DNA from: Nemopilema nomurai
Lineage: Eukaryota > Cnidaria > Scyphozoa > Rhizostomeae > Rhizostomatidae
Direction of reading: 5' to 3'
Assembly (NCBI GenBank): GCA_003864495.1
Contig: ML133426.1
Location: 1,240,001 to 1,304,000 of the forward strand
Length of the DNA: 64,000 nt
Shown: one piece after another, positions 1 through 11,873 of the stretch
Layout of the letters: the number at the start of each line of letters is the position of its first letter
Position numbering within the stretch: the first letter of the stretch is position 1
Position numbers and translations under genes: made by a program
Notes under the pieces: generated by a model
The model's database searches: none
Seen by the model: the letters and a program-made list of their open reading frames with translations, nothing else
What the model was told of the DNA's origin: nothing

Positions 1-1305
1 ATTTCGGCCCTGGGCCCAGAAGTCCCCAAAACAGCCACTGATCATCTGTGCTATGACACCCCTTTTCTTCAGACCATGCCTGAATTTCTTTTATAATCTT
101 CATGGTGTCATCACACTTATCCTTGGATTTGAACGCCTCGTTATCTTAAGAAACTTTGACATTCGTATTGTTTCTAATGATTCCTCTTGGTTTGATTGCA
201 TAGGGCTGAGGGGCAATTAACTCTTGCAACAAGCGTATGAGATTTCCACAAAAACAATAGGATTTCCAAGGATTTTAGGTAAAACAATATGATTTTCACG
301 AAAAGTGTACGAGATGTTTTTGGAGTGATTTGCCCCTCCCATAGGGCATTATGAAAACGCAAGATGCAAGTAAACCAACAGAGGCTCTAAGAACTGTCCT
401 CGCATTATAGAACATCGGCATTGAAGATATGGCGTTGAATTGTAAGTCACGGTATGAAGTGTCCTGGTGTCACCCTACCCGTGCTCCAAAAATGGCACCA
501 ACTGGACCTCTCCATCATCAGAAGGTCTGTCTCGAGCTCTGTACTGAATAAGCAAGCATAGACATGAAGGACCCAGTCATTTACGATTGCAAACTTTCAG
601 ATTACTTTCCCATTTACAGTGGTGTGAAACAAGATTGCATCATGGCTCCCATCCTGTTTTGCATGTTCATCACACTATTGATGGAGCTTGTCGCCAATAA
701 TATTTCCATTCTAATCACTTTTTCATAGATTTGTAGAATCATAAACAAAAAACCAGTGGTATACGCGGCATGCACTGGCCAAGAACACTGTCACGTACTA
801 TGTTGTACCGGCACAGAAAGTTTAAAAAACCTCTCGAATTGGGCTTCAACATTTTCATCGTTATTGTTGACAAAATAAGCTGGAAGAAATACAAAATATC
901 TATGAATGAATTGATGCTAATTTAGGCTGCATGGAAAGAGCCTACTGTTATTTTGTAGAAGGTCACAATGATTAACAAGGTATGAGGCTTCCCAAGTCAG
1001 GAAAGTAGGAACGCGGGATCCAGGGTTCATTCGATCAAAGTCCACCATTCATTCCGCTAAAGGGACTGGGGTTGAGAAGAACGTTGTTGGTGGATGCTGG
1101 AACGGGAGCCAGCGATTTCAAGAGAAATCGCAATGCCTTATTGCTAATTTTTTAGCATGCCATGGCTGGAAATTATTAAATAAATCATGAATTTATATGT
1201 TCGATGTCGTTGGCACTGGCTGGGGCACCAGGATTTCTGAACAGCCTCGCGATCAGAAGTTCGTGTGCGCTATCCTGAAGTCCATTCGTACCTGCATTGC
1301 TGAAG
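1..1305. other. Non-genic left flank and 5' region of the PRDM gene
   Basis: No intact coding region is visible. The only recognisable content is a decayed reverse-transcriptase fragment near 480-700. The first coding exon of the PRDM gene begins at 1306. An in-frame TGA at 1276-1278 shows that the reading frame does not extend further left within this exon. I could not identify a TATA box or transcription start. Confidence 0.5.
480..700 (+). mobile_element. Decayed LINE-type reverse-transcriptase fragment
   Basis: From about 606 one frame reads GVKQDCIMAPILFCMF. This resembles the conserved reverse-transcriptase block GVKQGCVLAPTLF of non-LTR retrotransposons. Just upstream, in another frame, a stretch beginning VLQKW near 484 resembles the segment that normally precedes this block. 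The two pieces are in different frames and are interrupted by stops, so this is a relic. The element's ends are not visible, and the family assignment is by motif only. Confidence 0.5.
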
Positions 1306-4300
1306 ATGAGGCCCGGTGTGAATAGGCCTAGTCGGCGGAAGAAGAGGGTCGACTATTTAGAAGCACACAGTGATGATGATTTCTCAAATGCAGACCAAAC
1401 CAAGCCTGAAGCTGCGGAAAGCAGGAATGGCTCTGATTCTGGTAGTTTGACTTAAATTTAATACATCAAGCCTATGCTACACCACAAACCGAACTTTTCA
1501 CAAGCCTTTTTTAACTCCTCAAACAAAAAGTTTTTCACTGATCACAGATCATTCTAAATGATGCGAGCTTCTTTATTCTGCGCTGCTTGCATCGGTGATT
1601 TTGACCCTTAATTTTTAAAAGAGGCAAAAAATTTTCGCTGGAAGGTCATTTTGTGGTCAAAATAATAACTTTTGTAAGGCGTAAAATACCAAATAAATTC
1701 ATGATTACCAATTTTTAAACAAGATAAAATCTGTTACCAATGTTTTTTCTCTAAAAAAATTTATAATCGATATTTTAGTGCTGACTGTATGTGTGAAATT
1801 TGAATGAAAGGGATGGTATACCAGTATTAAGACAATGATTTTAGTTGGAAGTGAAATGAAAGCTGGACTAAAGATGTACTATAAAAGGTTCCTTGGTTCA
1901 AGTTTCACAGAGACAAGAAAGGTTTCAATAAATGAATGCTGAATATTTATGCTACAGTAAAACTGTTCAAATCTGATCACTCAGTCTCCCTTAGTGTCTT
2001 GTCTTGTGTGTTGAAAATTGTCTGAATATAACCTCCCCTGAATATAACAGCCATATCGGTTTATGAAAAGGCTTATAAGCCCCACCCTCTCATCAAGCCC
2101 CACACACAATTATCCCATATTTTAAAATCACCTTGGATTTCATTTTTCATTTTCAATGCAGAAAATGTATATTCCACAGTGATAGGTGTCCGTTGTTAAT
2201 TTTTCTTCTCAACTTTTGGATTAGGTACTACTCAACAGAATAGTAATAGTGCACTGACTTGTTTGCCTACTTTTCATTGTCACATCATGTCATGCTGACT
2301 CATCTGTTCTTGCTCCTCAGCCTAGACTGTTTCATCCCCACTATAATTATAAAGTAAAGCCAGTCAGTCAGTCAGTCAGTCACTCATAAACAGAGTCAGA
2401 GCTACAGAATACAAGAGGCAACATTCCATCGTTTCTCTCTCTTCGCCTGGCTCTTTGTTCTTTGCACGTTAAATAAGACAACTTTGGCTCCGATCATCCA
2501 TAGAGGTTGAGCAACACAGTCAGTAGAAACCCATCACAACTCGTTTCTGCAATAGTTTAAACCCGAAAGGGACAATTCTTTCTCCATGCCATTAGAACCA
2601 TCTTATATTCAAATATAGTGATAAGCAAGAAAGATTGGATTTCTCATTTTTAGACGATGCTGGTGACATCCCCCCTGAGTTTAGAAGTGCTGGCCTTATT
2701 GCACAAATGGCAATTCCTAAGGGCAAGGTGTTTGGGCCGTTTGCAGGAGTCATTAGTGATCAAGAGGTCTCCATTTCATCTCTGCATGTTTTCATCTGCA
2801 AGGTATTTTGTATTAATTTTTCAAAAGTGTTTTTGTGTCTGTAGATAGATTTCTTAGTTTATCAAGTAATTTTAGTTGCTTTGAATTTCAAAAGAATTAG
2901 AGCCTTTAAGGGGAACACTAATAGTGTTGATTTAATTTTTGCATTCTTGCAATATCTCTTCACTCTGGAAAACTTTTGATTAGAGAAGCCATGAGTATTT
3001 TTTCCACTTTGAGTAACACAGAAAAGGTACACCAATAGAAGCATATATTAGTTAATTTATGCATGATGTTATAAGTATGCCAGAACTTGTATTTTTTAGG
3101 TGAAAGATTCCAAGACACAGAAGTTTAAATATTTTCATGCAAATAAAAGTGAAAGAAAGAAATGTGAATGGCTGAAGATGATCCAACCCCCATTTGGTAG
3201 CAAATCCAACAATATTGTTATCTTTCACAAGAAGAATAGTGTGCAGTATGAAGCAATTGAAAATATTGCAGTTGGAGAAGAACTATTGGCATTGTTTGAA
3301 GACCAACAAACTGGTAAAATATTCTCTTATCTATGTCCAGTTTAGTTTCATGGAAAATCCCACCAAAATTCTTTAGTTGTAGTTTTTTGCTTTTCATTGT
3401 TTTGTACATGTCCTGCAATTTTTGAAAGTAATGCAGAGAATTTGCAGATCAATAATTTCTTGCTTGGTGACTACACATAAGACATGCCTCATGTGTAAGG
3501 GAAGATGTTGGGTTTTTTGTTTTATTCTGAAAAACCCAATTTGAAGACCATGATAATGTTCAAAGCTTCTTTTTGCCTTTTAATCAAGCTACAAGTTGCA
3601 TTGTATGCCATGATGACTTTGTCTATTTAATCGTTCTTGTTTTGTTTGTAGTTCTGTATCTTGTGCTAACTACCCTTTAGTCTTGAAGTGATAGCATTGA
3701 AGGTTCTGAAATTACGGCTCTTCTATTTCTTACTATGTAGAAGTTTGTTCCACAAAAGATTTGTTCACACATTTGCATTTTTAGAATAATTTTCGGATTT
3801 GATGTATGATAGTTCTACTGCTATTAACTGCAGATTGTTTACTCTCACTAAAAAACTAAACTCTTAATCTACATATAATGATACAGACCATTTTATTTTT
3901 TCTTCTTTTCTTTACAAATCCTGGTTTCAGAAAATGCAAAAATCTTATCAGTAGGATGGACAGTATCAAGTACAACCTGCTTTAATCTTCTGTTAAAAAA
4001 TGATAAAGTTAGGAAAATAGTTTTGAGATTTAAGAGTACTTGTTAAAATATTAAGATTAAATCAGCAATGTGTTTTGTAATCTAAGACCCTTTTAAACTG
4101 CTCTATGTTATTATGGCATCAAACAAAACAATATTATTTCTTCAAATTTGGTCAAAACTGGTTTAAAGTAGTTTAGATAATTTTGAGCACTGGATCATCA
4201 TTCAGTTAATTTTGAAACACGGCTATTACTGAAGGCTGATAAATTAGAAATATCAAGCGAATTGAAAATATGCTGAAAAATGCTTATGAAACACAAACAG

Positions 4301-7300
4301 CTGATCGCATTTCCTCAATTCATTTCCTCCATTCTCTAATCCCGCATGAACTGGAAGGAAGACGAAAAGATTAATATATAAGGCATTGCAAACAAAACCT
4401 CAGGAATCAGGCAGTTGCCCTTGCTCTTATAAGGATTTTTGATACTTTATTCAGGTTCACTAAAAAGATTGGCCTTATCAGCTCGCAGGAAACGCCCATC
4501 GGTTATAATTTCGTCAAAAGATGATGAAGATGTATGTTTGCTGCAAGATCACCCAGTTAAAATGGAAACTCCTAGGAAAGAAAGAAGCAGAAAGCGAACG
4601 CCGAGAAGGATCTCAAAGCTATCATCAATCCAGGAGGATGAGACTGGTAAAAGTAATTCAATGGCAAATGGAGGCTCTGCAGATCTTTCTCCATCGCAAG
4701 AGTCAATCGACTGTAATAAAGATTCAGACAATGTTATACCCGCAAAGAGAAGAAGAAAACCCAAGTATGCCTCGTTAGAAGGCAGATCCAGTTCAGAGGA
4801 TGAAGCAAATGATAATTTGTCACCAGATCAGGATGGTAAGCTTATTTGTAATTCACTTAAAAGTAATCTGTGTGATAATTTCGCGAAAAGAGGAAAGTTT
4901 TCTTGCTGTTTTCTTGCTGTTAAAGCACAGTTTTGATCTCGAGAGACCAATAAGTTAGAACGACGGATCATTCCATTTGGCAGTCGGTTTTCAAGTGAAA
5001 GTTTTTTGATGAGAGAATTATACCTTTTGTCTTTGAATTGGAATTCAGAGTAGCACGTGCCTGATACCCGTTTAGTAAGCCAGTGTTAAAAACAATCATT
5101 GCTCACTTTTGCTTTGCCCTTCTCTAATCCACAACTGGGACATACTTCCTTCGATTCTATTTTCATTCACAGTTGAGTGCTTGTGACTCAGTAGAGTATC
5201 AATTAAGGTCAATTTTGTTTCCATAATGCTAGCTTATATCGAAAGGAAACATTATTCGTGTTTCAAATCGCTATATATACCGTTGGCTGTTTCTACAAAG
5301 AAAAAGGTACCTTGCTCCATTTGTTGGATTTCTATTGTGGCTATGCAATGAAAAATCCGCCTTTCAACATCAAATGCTCTCTCGTATGCTCTCCCATACA
5401 ATGTGCTACTTTGAATGCAATCAGGGATTTACTTCTAGAGTTGGTGTCATGTGATCAAGCAGCTATCAAAAATGAGCAACAAAACGAAAGCAATAATGGC
5501 GAGGGAGATGGCAATGTGAGATGTGATGAATGTGACACCTCATTCAAGCATTTAAAATACCTAAAGAGGCATAGGGAGAAATTTCACACAGAGCACAGGT
5601 ATTTCAAATTGAAGCATTCTTGAGATGCTTTTAAAATTTCAAGTGTCAATTTTTGTAACGATATACAAATAAATTGATCATCTACAGCTGTGTTGGTTTC
5701 TGGTTGTTGATAGAATTTCTGGTGTTGGTATCTTAATAGTGCAGCCCTAAGCTCACGGTGGATTTCAAAGATTTGAATTAAGAATTGGAAGATATGTCAT
5801 GGTTGACTTAGACAGGATGCAATATTCATGTAGTCTCGTTTTAGTAAAGCATGGGTGGCAAATTTGGTTTCTTGGCAAAGAGTATGGTTTCCCAGTTGGA
5901 GTACTTGAAATATTATTAAGTTACGGAATATCCTTTTTTGTTCTTTTTGTTTCTCGAAGCTGGCAAACATTTTTGATTACTGCTTATGGATTATTGGTCG
6001 TTAAGTCCGCCAAACTAAGTTTCCTACAATCACATTTCTTGAAGGTGTGAAGAATGTAAGTCGGTGTTTTCGAAGCTAGCTGATTTCAACAAACACGTTC
6101 GCGATGAACACACGGACAAGGAGGAATTGCAGCTGACTTGTCATATTTGCAAAAAAGCATTCTCCAAGACCTACTTGCCAGAGCACATTAAGTCACACGG
6201 TGATGCCTTCAGATGTAAAACCTGTGGCAAGACCTTCTCTTGTGCCAGCAATTTGAGGACGCACACTCAGCGACACAAGCCCGGCTACATTCCCAAGAAA
6301 CACAGTGCGACTGGCAAGAAAATGAAGTGCGATACCTGTGGGAAAATGCTGAATGGAAATCAGGCTCTTAAAGTAGATTTATCTTGTTGTTCTCCGTTCC
6401 ATTCTCGTCTGGTACATTTAACCTAAATTTGAATGCACTAGAGATTTAATGAGGTCAGAGCCAGGTAGTGGCGTTTTTGTCATTTAGCTAATTTTACAGT
6501 CTCTTCGCTCTAGTATTTATTGTTTTTCAAAATATCTGAATAATTCGCCTTTAGCTGTTTCCATCGCTCCCTCATTTTTCCTTGCTGTTTAAACAGCCTT
6601 GGCAAGTTGATTTATTTTATGTTCAGTAGCAGTTTAATTGTGCTATCGATGACATGATGTATTGATGACACGATGTATTGATGACATGATGTATTGATGA
6701 CATGATGTATTGATGACATGATGTATTGATGACATGATGTATTGAAATGTGTCCGTTGTCCAACCAGGCCCACATGCGTCTGCATACTGGAGAGCGTCCA
6801 TTCAAGTGTGACAAGTGTGACTGGGCATTCGTGCAGAGGACCCACTTGCGCCGCCACAAGTTGGTGAAACATGGGGAGGGCAAGCAGCTTGGCAAGCACC
6901 AGTGTGACTTGTGCCAGAGATGGTGCTCCAGTGAGGCCGTCTTGGAAATGCACATCAGTACCGTTCACAAGGGTCTGCGGCCTTTCAAGTGCAACATGTG
7001 CAAAGACACCTTCAACATACAAGGTATTCCCCATTCTGTTCAAACAATACTTATTTCCCCTTATCTGCACGAAGACGTGTCTATGTTTGGAAAGAAGTTG
7101 ATTTAGCGTGTCATCTTTATTGAAACACTATTTGATTCTGCTTTGACCATAAGGGAGAGCAATATCTTGTAGCTGTTTATTTCTAATATGCTTAGGCCTG
7201 CTTCTGCGCCACCAAAGAGAACTGCACCAAATGGATGTAGATTTGCCTGAAGACCAAAGAAAATACGTTTGCAAGCTAGATGGGTGCGGAAAGAAGTTCA

Positions 7301-10300
7301 GCCTGCAGTCCGACCTGAACAAGCACATTTTTGAGCACACTGGGGTGCATCCGCATCAATGCAAGGAGTGTGACAGCTGTTTCTCTAGTTCAGGTATTGC
7401 AAACTTCGACAGGTCTCCTTAATTTTTCAACAAGAACTTTAACAATTTTAACCAGAACACCACAACGTCAATAGATATCAGTGCAGCTGCATTGATTACG
7501 ATTAAAACATGTTAATCAGTGTGATGCCACAGAGTAAAGATGCTTCCTGATGGTTTCCTGTATTTCTATATGCTTTTTTGTTTACCAAAGGAAACCTGGG
7601 AAAGCACGTGCGCAGAATACATCGTGGCTTGAAGATAACTGAGAGCAAAGCTGACAGTTCCGATGAGAGATTCAAATGCACGCTGTGTGAGAAGATATTC
7701 AGCAATGCTGCCAGCCTACGGGAACACGGCAGGTATGTTTTCTATGACTTTGCTTTCTTCTAAGAGCTACGTAGCATTTACTTCTAAGAGCTACGTAGCA
7801 TTTACTTCTAAGAGCTACGTAGCATTTACTTCTAAGAGCTACGTAGCATTTACTTCTAAGAGCTACGTAGCATTTACTTCTAAGAGCTACTTAGCATTTA
7901 CTTCTAAGAGCTACGTAGCATTTACTTCTAAGAGCTACGTAGCATTTACTTCTAAGAGCTACGTAGCATTTACTTCTAAGAGCTACGTAGCATTTACTTC
8001 TAAGAGCTACTTAGCATTGAGTTCTAAGAGCTACTTAGCATTAACTTCTAATAGCTACGATGTGATATTCCATATTTTGATAGCCCTCTAGGATGGCAAC
8101 TGTTTGGACTGTAGTGATGATGATTATTATTTATCAACAATTTCACAATAGGGTGGTGTGAAAAAGCTTTAAGCGTGCATCAACTTGCCAATCTTTTATC
8201 CATATAATGACGATTTAAATCTGGCCATGTTGTACACGACGCCTTGACCTTCCTGGCGTTAGTCCAATATATTCTAATTTTTTACTGAATTTTGTCTTGC
8301 AATGTAGGATCCACACAGGTGAGAGAATCAAATGCTCAAAGTGTTCGTCAACCTTCGTCCAAAGATCAGGACTTCGCAAGCATTTGAGGTACCTTTTTCG
8401 TGTGAAGATTCTGCTATTGTCCTTGGGCAGATAAGCTGTTTTTTGCCAAATTTTGCTCGTTTTGCATCCAGATTTTCTTTTTTGTTGTGTAGTTGCGTTT
8501 GTCTATGTTTAGAATGGTTAGCGTCTGAAGGATATATTTATTAGTTCGTGATATTGACCGGATTTTTAGTATTTTCAAGTGAGTCTATTATCTTTCCTTT
8601 TTGCAAGAAAGTGGTGGCGTACTATTGTTGTTGCAATGCTCCATTTTTATCTCTGTTTTAATTCCACATATAACTATTCATTTTGCCTTTACCTTCATTC
8701 TTCCTAAGTATATCATCTATTAAAGACCTTTGAAATGGGATAAGCATACATGGCCCGGTGTTCTTGCATAGGATTGTTGCTAAGCATATACCATTTGCTT
8801 GAATCCGATCAGCTCACATGAATCTGCAGTCATTTGTTCTTCCCACCTTAATCTTGGTGGATTCTCTAAGTATCAGAGCCGCTAATTGTGGATCATGATG
8901 CTTTTTATCAATTATAATCCACTATTAACAGGTGTCTTCGTTGCCCTGGCTTGAGAAAAGAAATGGAAGACAGGGGTGAAGATCCCCAGCGAAAAATATA
9001 CAAGCGATCTCGCACGTGGAAGTGCACTGAGTGTGAAAAGTTCTTCTCAGGCCCAAGCGACTTGAAGTCGCATGCACGTGTGCATTCAGGAGAGAGGCCG
9101 TTCACGTGCTCCATTTGTGGGAGGAGCTTCACGCAACCCGGAAATCTAACGAAACACGAAAAGCAAGTAGCAACTTTCCATGTTTTTTTTTTCGTTCCAG
9201 CTTTACTTTAATTCGTCATGCTTTTCCATTTGTCTTACAATGACATTAATGCTAACTGAAGGAAACTGTCCTTAAAACGTACTAGCTCCAGTATAGATGT
9301 TTCAAAGCACACCACAGTTGGTTCTGGTTGCGTTTACCAGTTCCGCTTTTCAGTCTACTTCTTTCAAACCATGTTATTGCCATTCTTGTATGAGGGATGC
9401 TTTGATTATTGCCATTCTTGTATGAGGGATGCTTTGATTATTGCCATTCTTGTATGAGGGATGCTTTGATTATTGCCATTCTTGTATGAGGGATGCTTTG
9501 ATTATTGCCACTCTTGTATGAGGGATGCCTTGATTATTGCCACTCTTGTATGAGGGATGCTTTGATTATGCAACTCTTGTATGAGGCTTATTATTGCCAT
9601 CTGTATGAGGGATGCTTTGATTATTGCCACTCTTGTATGAGGGATGCTTTGATTATTGCCACTCTTGTATGAGGGATGCTTTGATTATTGCCACTCTTGT
9701 ATGAGGGATGCCTTGATTATTGCCACTCTTGTATGAGGGATGCCTTGATTATTGCCATTCTTGTATGAGGGATGCTTTGATTATTGCCACTCTTGTATGA
9801 GGGATGCCTTGATTATTGCCATTCTTGTATGAGGGATGCTTTGATTATTGCCACTCTTGTATGAGGGATGCTTTGATTACTGCCACTGCAGGTATGTTCA
9901 TGGTGGTGAGAAGCGCCCGAAGGAAAACAGAAGAGACAAGCGGTACTCCTGTAGCCTATGCTGCAAGTCTTTTTCGTCCCCTGGCGACCTGTCCATGCAT
10001 TGCCGCACTCACACTGGAGTGAAGCCGTTCGAATGCACGCACTGTGGAATGGCCTTCACGCAGCGAGGCAACCTCAAGAAGCACGTCTTTCGATGGCATT
10101 CGATTAACGTGCCCACGTCACGCCGCAAAACGCCCAGTCATGAAGGTCAGGAAGAGAGAGTCGTCATCAAGGGACTGGAGTCGAACTCCGTGTCCGCAAG
10201 CAATGCGTCCATGACTTGCTCCGTCGTGCTGCCTCCCTCCTTCATTACGAACAACAAAGAGGTGCTGGTGACAAACGTGCCAATTGCCATGGCAGCCATG

Positions 10301-11873
10301 CTTAAGCAGAAAGCGACTGAAGTGGCCAAGTCCAGCGAGCCATCGTCGCACTCTGTCACTTCTTTGATTCAGTGCCTCACCGCCACCCAGAAAGCCATTT
10401 CATCAGCGTCTACCTCAACTGTGGAGTCTTCATCAAGCAGCACCAAGCCAATCATTAAACAAAACAAGGCAACGACCAAAGCGAGCTCAAAACCATTCTC
10501 ACCCACATCCATTTCGACACTGCAGAATAAGCTGATGAAACTGCCCGATTTCGGGGTGCCCAAGCCGGCCATGGTACCGAATAGCATGCCGGCCGTGAGC
10601 ACGTTCATGAAATTTACCGACCCGCAGCCGGTATCTTGCTCGCCCGCCGCCTATCAGCTGGACCTGGTCAAAGGCTTCCTTCCTGGAAAGCTATCGACGC
10701 CCTCCGATGCAAAGCATAGCGACCCCCTGTTCTCTGAGCCTCAACCGTCATCCACCAACAGTTTGACCACAAAGGAAATTCAAAGAGTGCAGGATTTCCT
10801 GACGGATTCGAATCTTTTGGATATCGGGATGCAAAAGACGTCGACCGGCAACCACCAACCCGCACCGCCGCTTAATTTCAATGGGGACTTCACGGGTCAA
10901 GTCAGGGGGATGGAGTTTTCGCAAAATGATCTGGGAAGCCCTCGTTTTAGATTGCCGTCCAGGACCACAATGTCCAGGTATGATTCAACAGTGTCACTTA
11001 CTTGAAGATAGAGCCAAAAAGTTGTGGTATTGAAATCTATATGACTTGAATCGTTATGTAAGCTGTTTTGCACTGGAATGAAGGCGCTTTCATTGAAATA
11101 GCAAGAAACCATGGAAGCATAACTTTTGCTTTCGTACTTTTTCGTCCGACACTCCTCAAAGTAAAGCGTCAGAATATGACCAAAACCTGACAAAATACAT
11201 GGCCAGTTTCCCATCGACACTAGAGGGGCGAGAGAAGGGCATAAGAAGTGACGAGGGTCATTGTAAGAAACGCAAAGTCTGTTAAAAGAGGAGTGGCAAA
11301 TTCTAATGCAGAAATAAGTAAAGGTATCTCGAGCAGAGCAGTTCCTAACCTGCGTAACAGACCGCAAAGCATTTCCCAGTAAAATCAATTTTCTCTACCA
11401 AATTAAGAACACAGTGTCTGTACATATAAATGTGTGAATGTAAACTTCTGTGTAATTCTTATAGGATTCAGCCGGAATCGCCCAAGGGTCTCCACCTTCC
11501 TTTTGACAGTCAGCAGCTCGCAGCCGGAAACTTCCTGGCTTCCCAACGCCTGACCCACCCAGACATGCCAAATCGACAGAGTCGAGTGACGAGAAGAGAT
11601 GCCTTTCCCAGCGTCATGGACGCCCAAGGCGAGTTCTCCGTCGCCAACAACCACCCCGCGCTGCATCACAGCTTTGCAAACGTAAGTCTACCACAGCCCC
11701 TTCCGGGTGTCAGCAACTATTTTCACCCACCGGGGAAAGTGTTGGCCCCTCCTTGGGACCAGTCGAGCATGAGGGACACGGTGATGCATGTTAGTGACAG
11801 CCAGATGACGTCGATGCTCTTGCAGAAATCTTTCCAGATTATTGGAAATAACTCATCTGATGTGCGCAAGTGA
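1306..11873 (+). CDS. PRDM-family PR/SET and multi-zinc-finger protein (13 exons)
   Basis: The exons I infer are 1306-1441, 2654-2802, 3100-3313, 4455-4835, 5439-5598, 6045-6372, 6768-7023, 7196-7393, 7591-7732, 8308-8388, 8932-9162, 9892-10977 and 11465-11873. Splice phases agree at all 12 junctions, and the 3,771 nt sum to 1,256 codons plus TGA. The ATG at 1306 has an in-frame TGA at 1276. Order of parts: a basic/acidic leader, a PR/SET domain (about residues 50-165), a basic Ser-rich linker (166-293), 16 zinc fingers (about 330-815), and a Ser/Thr/Pro-rich tail. PRDM proteins are nuclear DNA-binding regulators, and some methylate histones. An alternative end of exon 2 at 2766 also keeps frame, but the longer form aligns better with PR domains. 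The general layout recalls PRDM10/PRDM15, but I cannot assign an orthologue. Confidence 0.88.
2359..2382. repeat. (CAGT)n microsatellite in PRDM intron 1
   Basis: About five to six CAGT units lie in the 1.2 kb first intron (1442-2653). The rest of this intron is AT-rich with nothing recognisable. Confidence 0.85.
2654..3313 (+). other. PR/SET domain exons (exons 2 and 3)
   Basis: Exon 2 (2654-2802) encodes the first half: GLIAQMAIPKGKVFGPFAG, then an acidic ISDQE and a hydrophobic HVFIC strand. Exon 3 (3100-3313) continues with YFHANKSERKKCEWLKMI, NNIVIFH, and VGEELLALFED. These match PR-domain landmarks: the FGPF loop, the NWMRYVN-like helix, the NLVAF strand, and the GEELLVWYG end. The tyrosine of the usual WYG terminus is absent (LALFED here). 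Methyltransferase activity is therefore uncertain, as for several PRDM proteins. Confidence 0.8.
6648..6743. repeat. 16-bp tandem repeat just upstream of a PRDM splice acceptor
   Basis: Six head-to-tail copies of GATGACATGATGTATT, with one base change in the second copy, end 24 bases before the acceptor AG at 6766-6767 of exon 7. The repeat therefore occupies the place where the branch point and pyrimidine tract of this intron would normally lie. Confidence 0.92.
7757..8060. repeat. 24-bp minisatellite after PRDM exon 9
   Basis: About 12.5 copies of a 24-bp unit starting CTTCTAAGAGCTACGTAGCA begin 24 bases after the donor GT at 7733. Copies differ mainly by CGTAGC/CTTAGC and by a degenerate last few. 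The unit length is divisible by three, so one frame is open across the whole array and reads SKSYVAFT over and over. That frame is not the frame of exon 9, which meets a TAA soon after the donor, so I treat the array as intronic. Confidence 0.92.
9163..9891 (+). other. GC-AG intron of the PRDM gene
   Basis: Exon 11 must end in phase 2 to join exon 12. The only position that does so is GAAAA|GCAAGT at 9162/9163, giving a GC donor. The nearby GT at 9167 would leave phase 0 and shift the frame. With the GC donor the fourteenth finger closes correctly as HEKYVH followed by GGEKRP. The GCAAGT context is the usual one for GC-AG introns. The acceptor is ctgcag at 9886-9891. Confidence 0.8.
9376..9888. 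repeat. 32-bp minisatellite filling the GC-AG intron
   Basis: About 16 tandem copies of a 32-bp unit beginning ATTGCCATTCTTGTATGAGG occupy most of the intron and run to within a few bases of the acceptor AG at 9890-9891. Copies alternate between ATTC and CTC, and between GCTTTG and GCCTTG. Two shortened copies lie near 9570-9605. Confidence 0.92.
10120..11873 (+). other. Low-complexity C-terminal tail of the PRDM protein (end of exon 12, exon 13)
   Basis: After the last finger (His pair HVFRWH) the protein becomes rich in Ser, Thr, Pro and Gln, with runs such as SSASTSTVESSSSSTK. No further domain is recognisable. Exon 12 ends at 10977 (AG|GTATGA) and the last exon starts at 11465 after ttcttatag. 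The frame ends at TGA 11871-11873. A role as an unstructured transcriptional effector region is inference only. Confidence 0.75.
11130..11250. mobile_element. Copy of a short TIR element family (copy 1) in the last PRDM intron
   Basis: The segment starting CGTACTTTTTCGTCCGACAC is nearly identical over its first 30 bases to the segment at about 23045. It stays alignable for roughly 110 bases (shared GGCCAGTTT/AGCCAGTTG and CACTAGAGG blocks). The copy at 23002-23205 has clear terminal inverted repeats. This copy keeps AATAGCAAGAAA upstream, but its right end is eroded. Confidence 0.7.

Larger units (their letters stand above)
5439..10110 (+). other. Array of 16 zinc fingers spread over exons 5-12
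   Basis: The fingers in order begin CDECDTSF, CEECKSVF, CHICKKAF, CKTCGKTF, CDTCGKML, CDKCDWAF, CDLCQRWC, CNMCKDTF, CKLDGCGKKF, CKECDSCF, CTLCEKIF, CSKCSSTF, CTECEKFF, CSICGRSF, CSLCCKSF and CTHCGMAF. Several are cut by introns between the Cys pair and the last His (after exons 6, 7, 8, 9 and 11). The twelfth appears to end in Cys rather than His (HLRC). HTGE-type linkers join only some of them. The fingers differ strongly from one another, unlike the near-identical tandem fingers of vertebrate PRDM9. Confidence 0.88.

Noticed and set aside
2754..2802. Earlier splice donor for PRDM exon 2 at 2766/2767
   Set aside because: It keeps the frame but removes the hydrophobic HVFIC strand expected in the PR domain, and its donor (GAG|GTCTCC) is weaker than AAG|GTATTT at 2802.
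6612..7070. Minus-strand open frames opposite PRDM exon 7
   Set aside because: They read through the 16-bp repeat as an artefactual CHQYIMSSIHHVINTS-like repeat and oppose real zinc-finger coding.
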